A DNA stretch of 64,000 nucleotides from Pseudomonadota bacterium (GTDB lineage: Bacteria > Pseudomonadota > Alphaproteobacteria > UBA8366): contig JAYZAS010000001.1 of assembly GCA_036339585.1 (NCBI GenBank), forward strand, positions 1 through 64,000. The letters are read 5' to 3'. Position 1 is the stretch's first letter, and each line of letters starts with the position of its first letter. Below are positions 26,530 through 36,223 of this stretch, one piece after another. Both the position numbers and the translations under genes were made by a program. A model generated the notes under the pieces. That model saw nothing but the letters and a program-made list of their open reading frames with translations. It was not told where the DNA came from and did no database searches.

Positions 26530-27828
26530 CTAAATTCGGAAACGGTCCTGCAGGTTTTTAAGCGCCACCATTGGTGCCAAGAACCACGGGTTGCCCGAAT
26601 ATATCGGATGTGTAGGGTGCTCACTGTCAAATATGGTATTTCCATTTTTTTTTCCCAAAACCTTGAGGCCTGTTTTGTGCCCCAAATAATTGGCGTTCAC
26701 TACACCTGAGCCGCAAAAACCAGCAACATAAAAAATATCTTCATTTTGTGCTATGTGAAGCATGTGGTCTAACGTGTAGGCGATAAAGCCACCCCAACTA
26801 TGGGTTATTTTTGTTCCTTCAAGCGACGGAAAAATTCGTAGCAACCGCTTATAAAGCATTCGCCCGCTCCTACGACGGTCTCTGATTTCTGCTGCTCCAG
26901 CTCTGCCACCAAACAAAATACGATCATGATCAGGTGACCCTCTAAAATAGTAATGTAACCGACAAGTGTCCCCCAATTGGCGATTACCAGGTACTAAATC
27001 AGCCATGATGTTGGAGCCTAATGGCTCTGTTGCGATTATTTGGCTCTGCATTGGTAGAACACGACGACGCAACCAAGGCGACTCATAGCCGGTATACCCG
27101 TTTGTAGCGATTACTATTTGCCGAGCTCGTAGAGTAGAGGATCTGCACAAAAGTTTAAAGCCGTTCGCTTCCCTTGTTATTTCTTCGACTGGAGCACGAC
27201 CGACTACGGGGACACCCTCGGCACAAACTAGCTCCAACAAGCCCTGATGTAGCCTACCAGGATGAAGGTTTCCATCTTCTGCCAAAAAACGACCGCCGAA
27301 ATATGCCGTTGACCCTATAAACTTATGTTGCGCGTCAGCAGTAACCATTTCACCCTCAACCCCAAGGTGTTTTGATTGCAGGTCAAGATCATAGCCAAGT
27401 GTCTCATAATCATTTTTCCTGTGACAACCAATGAACCTACCAACCGGGTGTAGGTCACAGTCAATATTCTCTTTTAAAATAAAATTCTTTAGCCAGTCAC
27501 GCCCTTCCCGCGCTTCACGATAAAACTGCAGTGCTGTTTCCAAGCCATGCATTTTAATTAATTTTGTAAGTGAGTGTCGGAGCGTGGCTCCAATTGCTCC
27601 TCCGTTACGAGAGCTCGCTCCCTCGCCCGGACGACCAGCCTCTAACACGACAACACTTCTCCCACCACGAGCAATCGTGAGCGCTGCTGACAGACCGGCA
27701 TAGCCGGCTCCAACAACAGCAACATCGATTTTTTGGGGTAGGTTACTTATGTTGGCTTCAGGCCTTGGTGCAGCCAACCACCAGTACGGTGTAAATGCAA
27801 CGTCGGAAGAGAAAATGTCACGTTTCAT
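26530..27828 (-). CDS. FAD-dependent DAO-family amine/amino-acid oxidoreductase
   Basis: About 432 residues of the DAO family, close to gamma-glutamylputrescine oxidase PuuB and similar. The Rossmann motif VAVVGAGYAGLSAALTIA is at about 34-51, EAGRPGEGASSRNGGAIG contains the SxRNGG flavin contact of PuuB-like oxidases, IVIATNGYTG is the second motif and a GFCGSGV segment near the C-terminus completes the FAD site. Oxidative removal of an amine or methylamine is expected. ATG 27828 has AGGAGG at good spacing, better than the ATG two codons upstream. Divergent from an amidase gene only about 60 bases away. Confidence 0.9.
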   Translation of the reverse strand: MKRDIFSSDVAFTPYWWLAAPRPEANISNLPQKIDVAVVGAGYAGLSAALTIARGGRSVVVLEAGRPGEGASSRNGGAIGATLRHSLTKLIKMHGLETALQFYREAREGRDWLKNFILKENIDCDLHPVGRFIGCHRKNDYETLGYDLDLQSKHLGVEGEMVTADAQHKFIGSTAYFGGRFLAEDGNLHPGRLHQGLLELVCAEGVPVVGRAPVEEITREANGFKLLCRSSTLRARQIVIATNGYTGYESPWLRRRVLPMQSQIIATEPLGSNIMADLVPGNRQLGDTCRLHYYFRGSPDHDRILFGGRAGAAEIRDRRRSGRMLYKRLLRIFPSLEGTKITHSWGGFIAYTLDHMLHIAQNEDIFYVAGFCGSGVVNANYLGHKTGLKVLGKKNGNTIFDSEHPTHPIYSGNPWFLAPMVALKNLQDRFRI

Positions 27829-27886
27829 GTTCATTACCTCCTGTTGCCGTTCTCAATCGCGTGCTACAAATTAACCCCAATGCAGC

Positions 27887-29203
27887 ATGAATGGAAGAAA
27901 AGGTATTTCAGTGGATAAATATCCTAATAAATTATCATTGAGCGAAGCCGCTTCGGCTATTGCGGTAGGAAGTCTTTCATCAGAAGAACTAGTGCAATCT
28001 TGCATAGATCGAATAGAGGAGCGAGAGAATGCGGTTCAAGCATGGGCATATTTCGACCCTGAACTTGCGCTAGATCAAGCGAGGAGGCGAGATAACGCAA
28101 AGCCTGATGGACCACTACACGGTGTGCCGATCGGGGTGAAGGATATTATCGACACCATGGATATGCCCACCGAATATAACTCACCTATTTACAAAAACCA
28201 CAGACCATCTATTGATGCAGCATGTGTCGCCAGACTGCGTCAAGCCGGCGCAATAATTATGGGTAAAACCGTGACTACGGAGTTCGCCTCGAGCTACCCA
28301 GGACCAACCCGTAATCCTATCAATACAGCCCATACCCCCGGCGGTTCCTCCCAAGGATCTGCTGCTGCAGTGGCTGACTTTATGGTGCAAGGTGCATTAG
28401 GCACACAAACCGGCGGTTCGGTAATTCGCCCCAATGCCTATTGTGGCACAGTCGGTTACAAGCCACCTTACAATACTTACGATAAAGCCGGGGTCAAACC
28501 TCTCGCTCCCATTATGGACACAGTCGGCTTGATGGTTCGTAGCATTTTGGATGTCGGAATACTCTCCAGCGCTCTTTCTGGATTGAAACCAGCAAAGTTA
28601 ATAACCGATAATGCGCCGAATTTGCTTTTACATCGAACAGGCCAATGGGATGCTGCAGAAGACTATATCAAGGTACTGATTGAAGATTGTGCCAAAATTT
28701 TTTCTTCTGCTGGCGCACAGGTTCGTGATCACGCTTTTGTTCAACCCTATGATAACCTACAAGCCGCTCAGAGAGTAGTTATGGCAGTAGAAGCCTGTCG
28801 GGAGTTCAAGGAAGAATGGATGAACCATCAAGACTTGTTGAGCAAACCATTTCAGGATTTGATGCTACGCGGTTTCGAGACAACTCCTGAGGAGCGAGGG
28901 GAAGCTGAGGGTTTACTCAAATATGGACGAGGGAACTTGTCTGAAATATTTACAGAAGGTGAAATTTTACTTACTCCAGGTGCGCCTGGCGAGGCACCGA
29001 AAGGTATAGGATCCACAGGTGATTCAATTTTTAACAGGGCTTGGACTTTTTTAGGCGTAGCATGTCTCTATTTGCCGGTTACCAATGGTCCGAATGGTCT
29101 GCCAATTGGGATACAATTGATAGACCCTCACAACAACGAAGCTCGTTTACTTTCCGCTGGGGTTTGGTGTGCTAAGAAACTTGGGCTAGATGCAATTATT
29201 TGA
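27887..29203 (+). CDS. Amidase signature enzyme, copy 1
   Basis: 438 residues with the amidase-signature Ser-cisSer-Lys triad: Lys in PIGVKDIIDTMD (about 82-93), the cis-Ser in TPGGSSQGSAAAV and the nucleophile in TQTGGSVIRPNAYCG. It is the close paralogue of the amidase at 34.9-36.2 kb, sharing the TQTGGSVIRP version of the motif. Substrate may be a small amide, carbamoyl or N-acyl compound. It is divergent from the DAO oxidase, so an amine generated from an amide could pass to that enzyme. Its stop lies three bases before the start of the FolM-like gene. Confidence 0.92.
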   Translation: MNGRKGISVDKYPNKLSLSEAASAIAVGSLSSEELVQSCIDRIEERENAVQAWAYFDPELALDQARRRDNAKPDGPLHGVPIGVKDIIDTMDMPTEYNSPIYKNHRPSIDAACVARLRQAGAIIMGKTVTTEFASSYPGPTRNPINTAHTPGGSSQGSAAAVADFMVQGALGTQTGGSVIRPNAYCGTVGYKPPYNTYDKAGVKPLAPIMDTVGLMVRSILDVGILSSALSGLKPAKLITDNAPNLLLHRTGQWDAAEDYIKVLIEDCAKIFSSAGAQVRDHAFVQPYDNLQAAQRVVMAVEACREFKEEWMNHQDLLSKPFQDLMLRGFETTPEERGEAEGLLKYGRGNLSEIFTEGEILLTPGAPGEAPKGIGSTGDSIFNRAWTFLGVACLYLPVTNGPNGLPIGIQLIDPHNNEARLLSAGVWCAKKLGLDAII

Positions 29204-29205
29204 TT

Positions 29206-29976
29206 ATGACAAAAACCCTGCCCATGGCCAAAAATATGCTCATAACGGGAGCTGCACAGCGTATCGGTGCCGCCCTCGCAGGGGAAATGGCCGCCGAGGG
29301 GTGGCACGTGTGCATTCATTACAACACATCGCAAGCTAAAGCAGAGAAGGTAGCAGATGCTATCATTTCAAAAGGCGGAAAAGCCAGTCTATATCATGCC
29401 GATCTCGCCACAACAGAAGGACCGGAGGACTTGATTGCTCGATGTCACGATGAGATTGGGCCACTAAGTTGCCTTATCAATAATGCATCTATTTTCGAAT
29501 ATGATGATCTTGATAGTTTAAACGGAGAGATGCTTGATCTACATCACGCAGTAAATGCGCGCGCACCGCTTCTTTTATCACAAGCCTTTTCAAAAAGAAT
29601 TCCAAAAAAGGCAAAGGGCAACATAGTAAACATTCTCGATAACAAGGTCATGGCACCAAATCCGGATTACATGTCTTATACCATCAGCAAATTTGCCCTG
29701 AAGGCTGCGACTGAAATACTAGCAATGGCCATGGCACCTCAGATAAGAGTGAATGGTATCGCGCCTGGCATCACACTTTTGTCCGGCAAACAGTCAGAAT
29801 CCCGGTTCAACAAAGCTCACAAAACTAACCCGCTAAAACAAGGCTGTACCCCCGGACAAATTGCCGCTGCTTTAAAGCTTATACTTGACTGCCCTTCGAT
29901 GACCGGCGAAATCATTGTGCTAGATGGAGGTCAAAGATTACAAAGCCTACCACGCGACATCGCCTTTCTTACATAA
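29206..29976 (+). CDS. folM: SDR of pteridine reductase/dihydromonapterin reductase (FolM) type
   Basis: About 256 residues. TGAAQRIGAALAGEMAAEGW with a following IHYNTSQAKAE (NADP-type, RH-like region) and LINNASIFEYDDLDSL are characteristic of FolM/PTR1-like reductases; Y-T-I-S-K gives the YxxxK pair. These NADPH enzymes reduce dihydro- to tetrahydropterins or folates. The next gene is a FolB/FolX-family aldolase or epimerase, which supports a pterin role. ATG 29206 follows the amidase stop at once; ATG 29224 is an alternative that trims six residues. Confidence 0.83.
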   Translation: MTKTLPMAKNMLITGAAQRIGAALAGEMAAEGWHVCIHYNTSQAKAEKVADAIISKGGKASLYHADLATTEGPEDLIARCHDEIGPLSCLINNASIFEYDDLDSLNGEMLDLHHAVNARAPLLLSQAFSKRIPKKAKGNIVNILDNKVMAPNPDYMSYTISKFALKAATEILAMAMAPQIRVNGIAPGITLLSGKQSESRFNKAHKTNPLKQGCTPGQIAAALKLILDCPSMTGEIIVLDGGQRLQSLPRDIAFLT

Positions 29977-29995
29977 TTTACGAAAGTATTTTGTT

Positions 29996-30358
29996 ATGCC
30001 AATTTCCGCCTCGAAGTTTTTTCTCAAGGACTATGCTGTACCCGTATCCATAGGCATACACGACTTTGAAAAGGCTCGCCGCCAGACTGTTGTAATTAAT
30101 ATCGAGATGTATCTTGAAAATACCGACGTTGATCGCAACGATAGTATCGAAAACACTATAAATTATGACTTTCTAAGATCAGAAATAGAAATTCTCGTAA
30201 AAGATCGCCATTTTAATCTTCAAGAAACACTTTGTAATGAAATAGTAAATATATGCAAAGGAAAAAATTTATTCAGTAAAATTATTGTTTCTACAAGTAA
30301 ACCAGACATTTATAAAGACTGTAAAAGCGTTGGTTTTGAAATGATATTTGAAAAATAG
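29996..30358 (+). CDS. folB: FolB/FolX-family dihydroneopterin aldolase or epimerase
   Basis: 120 residues of the T-fold FolB family: FFLKDYAVPVSIGIHDFEKARRQTVVINI at the start with the pterin-loop Tyr replaced, an INYDFLRSEIEIL helix, NLQETLCNEIVNICKG with the conserved Glu, and KIIVSTSKPDIYKDCKSVG-type strand at the end. Family members either release glycolaldehyde from dihydroneopterin or epimerise dihydroneopterin triphosphate. It is 20 bases after the FolM-like gene, so the pair probably makes tetrahydromonapterin or a folate precursor. The A/T-rich codons near the 3' end differ from those of the neighbours. Confidence 0.85.
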   Translation: MPISASKFFLKDYAVPVSIGIHDFEKARRQTVVINIEMYLENTDVDRNDSIENTINYDFLRSEIEILVKDRHFNLQETLCNEIVNICKGKNLFSKIIVSTSKPDIYKDCKSVGFEMIFEK

Positions 30359-30716
30359 GAAATATATTATACTTTATGCATAATTACCCGATTAATATTA
30401 GCGTATAGAAAAACCACGACGATTGAGTAGAAAACATTTTTTAGATATGGGTCGTCTTGCATCGCCTGACTAATCTATGCCGATCACTATTTTAGGTTCT
30501 TAAAAGTAGTATTAGCGAAGCCAAAACCAGTAAGCTGTTGCATCATATATTCCCCAAAAAGGCTCCTTATATGGTCATAAAAATTGAGCTATCCGCGTTA
30601 AGTATTACGAGCCTCCTATCAGCTATTTAAATAAACATCTTTAATAGTCGATTATCTATCCTGACAGATAGTCAAGCCGTGCTAACATAATGAAAACTTT
30701 TACCGGGGATATGATA
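30359..30716. other. Intergenic region with possible dyad
   Basis: About 360 bases without a convincing frame. A short dyad, CTATC-six bases-GATAG, near 30655-30672 stands about 50 bases upstream of the first sulfatase gene and may be an operator. No terminator was clear after folB. Confidence 0.4.
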
Positions 30717-32159
30717 ATGGCTAAAAATGTTTTGTTTATAATGTCAGATGAACATCAACAAAAAGCAAGTGGATGCTATGGGCATCCGTTTGTGAAAACA
30801 CCCACCATTGATAAGCTCGCTGCAAGCGGAACACGCTTTACAAATGCGTATACCAATTCGCCAATTTGCGTTCCAGCCCGCGCTAGCTTCGCTACGGGTC
30901 AGTATGTACACGATATTGGTTATTGGGATAATGCCCATGCATACGAGGGACGCGTTGAAGGATGGGGGCATGCCCTGCAGAAGGCAGGAATGCATTGCCT
31001 ATCCATCGGGAAACTGCACTATCGCAGTGAAGAAGACCCCACAGGCTTCAACGAGCAAATCGTGCCATTACACATTGTCGATGGTAAAGGAAGTATCGGT
31101 GGTAGTGTGAAACAGCCTCTGGCCCCTCCGATTACGAAAAGTAAACTTGCAACTAACATTGGTCCAGGCGACTCCGGCTACATTCAATATGATAAAACGA
31201 TAATGGAAAAAACTGTAGAATGGCTAGAGACTGAAGCCACACGCCTTACAGATAAACCATGGGCTCTATTTTGTTCCTTTGTTTGTCCACATTTTCCCCT
31301 AATTGCGCCGCAAGATTTCTATGACCTTTACCCCCACGACATGCTTCCTCATCCGAAAGGAAACGATCCAGATTATCCCCTTCATCCTTGGATTGATAAA
31401 TTTCAGAAGGTGCAATGCCACGACGATTTTTTCACTGAAGAGAGCCGTAAAGTAGCCATGGCCTCTTACTACGGTCTGTGCTCCTATCTAGATTCCAATA
31501 TCAGCAAAGTGCTCATAGCACTTGAAAAGGCGGGACTTCGTGACGACACTTTAATTGTGTACACAGCAGATCATGGCGAAAACCTTGCAACGCGGCGTCT
31601 TTGGGGTAAGTCAAACATGTATGAGGAGGCTGCTGCTATTCCAATGATACTGTCGGGGCCCGGCATACCATCCGGCAAAGTCGTAAACACACCAGTTACA
31701 TTAGCTGATGGATCTGCAACAATTCTCGACGCGTTGGGACTTTCCAACATCTCAGTAGGTGAAACACGTTCGTTATGCAAGATAGCTAATGAGGGTGATG
31801 ATTTAGAACGTGTTGCATTCAGCGAATATCACGCAACGGGGGCCGACACTGCCGCATTTATGATTCGAAAAGGTAACTTCAAATACATTCATTATGTAGA
31901 TTACGAATCAGAACTTTTTGATCAGGTTAATGATCCGGAAGAGGAGGAAAATGTGGTTAATAACCCTGATTTTTCAGATATTTTAGCGGATCTTCAGGAA
32001 GAGCTTTATGCGAGGGTTGACCCACATGCTGTGAATGAGGCCGCACAGAAATCACAAGCTGCGCTGGTAAATGCAGAGGGAGGGCGCGAGGCCGTCCTTG
32101 CCAAAGGTTCGTTTCAAGGAACACCAGCGCCAGGAGAAAAAGCAGAGTATATCCAATAA
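30717..32159 (+). CDS. Cys-type sulfatase, copy 1
   Basis: 480 residues of the alkaline-phosphatase-fold sulfatase family. The formylglycine site is C51-V-P-A-R, preceded by metal ligands Asp10 and Glu/His in SDEHQQ; late motifs TADHGENLATRRLW and KSNMYEEAAAIPMI supply further metal and sulfate contacts. The Cys must be oxidised to formylglycine by a sulfatase-modifying enzyme not present here. There is no signal peptide, so the enzyme is cytoplasmic and acts on an imported sulfate ester, choline sulfatase-like. ATG 30717 is chosen by comparison with copy 2; ATGs just upstream are possible. Confidence 0.9.
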   Translation: MAKNVLFIMSDEHQQKASGCYGHPFVKTPTIDKLAASGTRFTNAYTNSPICVPARASFATGQYVHDIGYWDNAHAYEGRVEGWGHALQKAGMHCLSIGKLHYRSEEDPTGFNEQIVPLHIVDGKGSIGGSVKQPLAPPITKSKLATNIGPGDSGYIQYDKTIMEKTVEWLETEATRLTDKPWALFCSFVCPHFPLIAPQDFYDLYPHDMLPHPKGNDPDYPLHPWIDKFQKVQCHDDFFTEESRKVAMASYYGLCSYLDSNISKVLIALEKAGLRDDTLIVYTADHGENLATRRLWGKSNMYEEAAAIPMILSGPGIPSGKVVNTPVTLADGSATILDALGLSNISVGETRSLCKIANEGDDLERVAFSEYHATGADTAAFMIRKGNFKYIHYVDYESELFDQVNDPEEEENVVNNPDFSDILADLQEELYARVDPHAVNEAAQKSQAALVNAEGGREAVLAKGSFQGTPAPGEKAEYIQ

Positions 32160-32181
32160 AAAATATTTTGGAGATTTTGTA

Positions 32182-33636
32182 ATGGAAAAGATGAACGTAC
32201 TAATTATCATGTCCGACCAACACCAAGGAAAAGCATCTGGTTGTTATGGACACGATTTCGTTCAAACTCCAAACATTGATTATCTTGCTTCCTTAGGAAC
32301 CCGGTTCACCAATTCTTACACAGACTCGGCAATTTGCGTTCCAGCTCGCGCTGCTATAGCTACCGGCAGATATGTCCATCAAACAGAATACTGGGACAAT
32401 GGGCATCCCTACGAGGGCCGAGTCAAAGCATGGCATCACATGCTCAAAGAGAATGGGTCTTCCGCCACATCAATAGGTAAGCTTCATTTTCGTAATGAAT
32501 CGGATAACACGGGATTTGAGGAACAGATCATTCCAATGCACGTGGTTGAAGGCAAAGGTGACGCCCGAAGCTGCATTAAACGACCCATGACTCCACCTAT
32601 GACACAAAGCAAAACTATGACCGATATAGGAGCCGGCCAGACTTCATACCAGCAATATGACAACGACATAGCAACCAGAGCGTGTGAGTGGCTTCGTACT
32701 AAAGCTGCGGATCCGAATACTGACCCATTCTGCGCATTTATTTCCTTCGTATGCCCTCACCCCCCTTATAAGGCACCTGCAGAATTCTACGACCTTTACA
32801 GCAAAATAGAAATGCCAGAACCGAAACTGCGCGATCGAGATGTGGAGTACCACCCCTGGATAAAATTAAGTCAATCGCAGCGTAATTTCGATGATTTTGT
32901 TACAGAGGACTCTTTGCCGGTTCTCTTGAGATCCTACTATGGATCTATATCCTACCTGGACAGAAATATAGGCAGAGTGGTCAAAGTCCTTGAAGAAACT
33001 GGCCTGCGCGATAACACGATTATCATTTACACATCTGACCATGGCGAAAATCTCGGCACACGGCGGCTTTGGCAGAAGTCTAATATGTATGAGGAAGCAT
33101 CCTTCATACCAATGATCCTTTCGGGCCCAGGAATACCGGAAGGAAAAGTTTCAAGCACACCCGTTACGCTAATCGATATTGCTCCAACCATTTTAGACTC
33201 TCAAGGCCTACTCGACGTGAGCAAGTCTCATGGACTCCCAGGAAGCTCATTGCTCAATCTCGTGCAAGCAGAAAATGATGTTAATAGGATAGCCTTTACC
33301 GAATACCATGCTGCTGCGGCTGATCGATCGGCATTTATGATTCGAAAAGGAAGATACAAGTACATTCATTACGTATCTTATGAGCCAGAATTGTTTGACC
33401 TCGAAAACGACCCAGATGAACTCAATAGTTTGCACAACGATCCAAACCACTACGCCACCCTGGAACGGTTGGAGGCGGACTTACGATCAATCTGCGACCC
33501 TGAATTCGTTGATGAACAGGCATACATTTCTCAATGCGCCAAAGTCCAGGCAGCAGGAGGAAGGGACGCTGTTATGGCACGGGGGAAATATCAGGGAACT
33601 CCGATACCTGGACAGAATCCAGAGTTTTTGATTTAA
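32182..33636 (+). CDS. Cys-type sulfatase, copy 2
   Basis: 484 residues, evidently a tandem duplicate of the preceding gene: the same SDQHQGKASGCYGHDF opening, C52-V-P-A-R formylglycine site, IYTSDHGENLGTRRLWQKSN motif and C-terminal GKYQGTPIPGQNPEFL tail. The mid-region insert differs, suggesting different sulfate esters or phosphonates. ATG 32182 has GGAG eight bases upstream and matches the N-terminus of copy 1; the frame is open back to 32071 inside copy 1. No signal peptide. Two bases separate its stop from the aldolase gene. Confidence 0.9.
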   Translation: MEKMNVLIIMSDQHQGKASGCYGHDFVQTPNIDYLASLGTRFTNSYTDSAICVPARAAIATGRYVHQTEYWDNGHPYEGRVKAWHHMLKENGSSATSIGKLHFRNESDNTGFEEQIIPMHVVEGKGDARSCIKRPMTPPMTQSKTMTDIGAGQTSYQQYDNDIATRACEWLRTKAADPNTDPFCAFISFVCPHPPYKAPAEFYDLYSKIEMPEPKLRDRDVEYHPWIKLSQSQRNFDDFVTEDSLPVLLRSYYGSISYLDRNIGRVVKVLEETGLRDNTIIIYTSDHGENLGTRRLWQKSNMYEEASFIPMILSGPGIPEGKVSSTPVTLIDIAPTILDSQGLLDVSKSHGLPGSSLLNLVQAENDVNRIAFTEYHAAAADRSAFMIRKGRYKYIHYVSYEPELFDLENDPDELNSLHNDPNHYATLERLEADLRSICDPEFVDEQAYISQCAKVQAAGGRDAVMARGKYQGTPIPGQNPEFLI

Positions 33637-33638
33637 CC

Positions 33639-34763
33639 ATGCCCTCCTTTCAACCAGCAATACCAAATATTAGTCTAAACGAGGTTGAGACGCCGGCACT
33701 ATTACTGGACATGGACATCTTTGAGAAAAACCTTAACACCATGAAGAATGCATTGGCAGGTTCAGGTGTTAGGCTTCGTGCCCACGTTAAGGCCCATAAA
33801 TGCAGCGAAATTGCTAAACGACAAATCGCCGCTGGTGCCATTGGTATATGCTGCCAGAAAGTATCAGAAGCTGTTACGATGGCGGCAGCCGGTATCAAAA
33901 ATATTTTGGTTACCAACCAGGTTGTTGACCCGGTGAAACTTCAGCGGCTGTGCTCACTCGGCGGAACGGCTGAGATTGCTGTTTTGTGTGACTCCACGGA
34001 GGTAATACCGCTGCTAAGCGAAGCGGCAACCGCTAATGGAACAACGCTTAAAATACTTATAGAAGTCAATGTTGGAGCGAACAGGTGCGGCGTAGACGCT
34101 GGCGATCCAGTCGCTTTGCTTGCTTCGGAGGTTGACAACGCGCCCGGCTTAGATTTTGTGGGCTTACAAGCTTATCACGGTAGCGCACAACACCTAGTGT
34201 CGGCAAGCGATCGTCGAGCAAAAATTTCAAACACTATCGCAAAGGTTAAACGCACCAAAGCTTCTCTTGCTGCCGTAGGTCTCGATAGAAAATGGGTGAC
34301 AGGCGCCGGCACAGGCACTTTCACTTTTGAACGCGACAGCGGCGTTTACACAGAAGTACAAGCTGGTTCTTATGCATTCATGGATGGCGACTATGCCAAG
34401 ATTAAAGGTGATGATGGGCATCCCTTCACAATCTTTTCACATTCACTCTTTTTGTGGTCGAGCGTAATAAGTAATCCTCGCCCTGATCAGGCATTCCTTG
34501 ATATTGGGCATAAGGGACATAGTATGGATGCAGGGTTAGCCACCGTATTCGACCTTGATGGTATAGAGGTGGCAGGGCAGTCCGACGAGCATACCGCATT
34601 GGAGATCGGGCATAATGCAAAAGCACTTAATATCGGTCAAAAATTAAAGCTAGTACCAGGCCATGTAGATCCAACTTTTAATCTTCATGACTGGGTTGTT
34701 TGCATAAGAAAAAACAAGGTAGAGGACATTTGGCCCATTGATGCCCGCGGCCCAGGCTTTTGA
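33639..34763 (+). CDS. D-threonine aldolase-like PLP enzyme (DSD1 family)
   Basis: 374 residues of the alanine-racemase-fold family that includes D-threonine aldolase and 3-hydroxy-D-aspartate aldolase. Lys51 in RAHVKAHK is the PLP Schiff base; LQAYHGSAQH and VTGAGTGTFTFE are family-specific; QAGSYAFMDGDY is near the metal site, and PGHVDPTFN gives the His and Asp that bind the divalent metal. It cleaves a beta-hydroxy-D-amino acid to glycine and an aldehyde. In operon with the two sulfatases, it could use an O-sulfated hydroxyamino acid product, which is only inferred. Confidence 0.9.
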   Translation: MPSFQPAIPNISLNEVETPALLLDMDIFEKNLNTMKNALAGSGVRLRAHVKAHKCSEIAKRQIAAGAIGICCQKVSEAVTMAAAGIKNILVTNQVVDPVKLQRLCSLGGTAEIAVLCDSTEVIPLLSEAATANGTTLKILIEVNVGANRCGVDAGDPVALLASEVDNAPGLDFVGLQAYHGSAQHLVSASDRRAKISNTIAKVKRTKASLAAVGLDRKWVTGAGTGTFTFERDSGVYTEVQAGSYAFMDGDYAKIKGDDGHPFTIFSHSLFLWSSVISNPRPDQAFLDIGHKGHSMDAGLATVFDLDGIEVAGQSDEHTALEIGHNAKALNIGQKLKLVPGHVDPTFNLHDWVVCIRKNKVEDIWPIDARGPGF

Positions 34764-34911
34764 GTCCAACAACCTGCATTGATTTTCTTGTTGTCAGCAT
34801 TCAATTTCAGAATTCTTTTTTCAACTAACCTAAAGTGAGCCGTGCACAACGAACATTAAAATATGGATCCTGAAAGGTATTTTTTTGTTTAAACGTCCAA
34901 AACGAAACTAA

Positions 34912-36198
34912 TTAAAGATTTCTTAGTTTTGTAGATATAGATTGCGCGACGTCGAATAATTTTCGGTCGCTATTCCGGCCAGAAACGAGTTGTATCCCCA
35001 TTGGAAGACCCTGAGGGCCTGACTGAACCGGAAGGGTTACAGATGGAACACCTAACATAGTCCACAACCCGTTAAAGATAGCGCTGCCAGTAAAAGCATG
35101 ACCTTTGAGCGCCTCACCTGGTGCAGAGGGACATAAAACTGCATCATAGTCAGCAAGTATTGCATCTACCTTGAGTTTGAGAACTTCGAGGTCCGCAGTT
35201 GCTTTGCGGTATTGATCGTAGGACGTATCTACCCCATTCTGCATGCGTCCATCGCGCAAATCATCACTAAGCTGATCGTGCCGGTTTAACCGCTCCCATG
35301 CTACAGTTCGGGCAAATTCCCACCCAGCTATAGTTTTGTGTAGCCGATCAAAATCATTCTCTGACGGTAAATTCAGTTCCGTTATATTTGCACCAGCATC
35401 TATTAGAGCGGCCGAAGCGCTTTCGAGCATTTCATGAGTCGCTCTGTCGGCCTTTTCCCAATTCGGCGTTGGATAAAAAGCCAACTTCAGATTAGTTACG
35501 TCAGCTGGTAAAACCGGATGTAGCCCCTCCTCTAAAACCACCGATCTAAAAAGGGCAAGGTCATCGACGGATCGAGCTATAATTCCTACGGTGTCGAAGC
35601 TTGGCGAATTAGGCAACACGCCATTACGATTGATATCCTGAAATGTGGGCTTGTACCCAACGGTTCCACAATACGCTGCCGGCCTTATAACTGAGCCGCC
35701 CGTCTGTGTTCCGAAGGCCATCGGAACCATTCTGTCACCCACTGCAGCAGCAGAACCGGAAGAAGAGCCGCCAGGTGTAAAGGCCGGATTAAAAGGATTT
35801 TTAGTTTTGCCTGGGAACCGATGGCCAAATTCAGTAGTTACTGTTTTTCCAACGAGTATAGCTCCGGCTGCACGAGTTATTGCTATGCAGCCAGCATCGC
35901 GGCCGGGCTGGAAACCCTGATGTATTTGTGAGCCATAACTAGTTGGCATGTCGTGTGTATCGATAATATCTTTGGCGCCAAAAGGTACACCTGCAGCGAG
36001 ACTTGCCGCTCCCAGTTTATCAACTTTACGGGCCTTTTCTAATGCGCCATCGCGATCAATATACTCCCAAGCGAGAACCTCTCCTTCTCGGTCAGAAATT
36101 CTCTCCAGGCAGCTCCCCATCCATGCTTCCGCGGTTAGGTTTCCTGCCTCAATTTCCTTGAGTCCTTCAGTTGCAGTTAGTTCATAGGCTTCAGCCAT
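34912..36198 (-). CDS. Amidase signature enzyme, copy 2
   Basis: 428 residues, first of the amidase trio read in the direction of transcription from 39.3 to 34.9 kb, and the last in that run. Triad residues: Lys in PFGAKDIIDTHD, cis-Ser in TPGGSSSGSAAAV, nucleophile in TQTGGSVIRPAAYCG. Closest visible relative is the 27.9-kb amidase, with the same motif version. The Gly of the usual GVKD is replaced (GAKD). Twenty-five bases separate it from the upstream amidase gene. Confidence 0.92.
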   Translation of the reverse strand: MAEAYELTATEGLKEIEAGNLTAEAWMGSCLERISDREGEVLAWEYIDRDGALEKARKVDKLGAASLAAGVPFGAKDIIDTHDMPTSYGSQIHQGFQPGRDAGCIAITRAAGAILVGKTVTTEFGHRFPGKTKNPFNPAFTPGGSSSGSAAAVGDRMVPMAFGTQTGGSVIRPAAYCGTVGYKPTFQDINRNGVLPNSPSFDTVGIIARSVDDLALFRSVVLEEGLHPVLPADVTNLKLAFYPTPNWEKADRATHEMLESASAALIDAGANITELNLPSENDFDRLHKTIAGWEFARTVAWERLNRHDQLSDDLRDGRMQNGVDTSYDQYRKATADLEVLKLKVDAILADYDAVLCPSAPGEALKGHAFTGSAIFNGLWTMLGVPSVTLPVQSGPQGLPMGIQLVSGRNSDRKLFDVAQSISTKLRNL

Positions 36199-36223
36199 TG
36201 GATTTTTTCCTCATTCATTTTTA

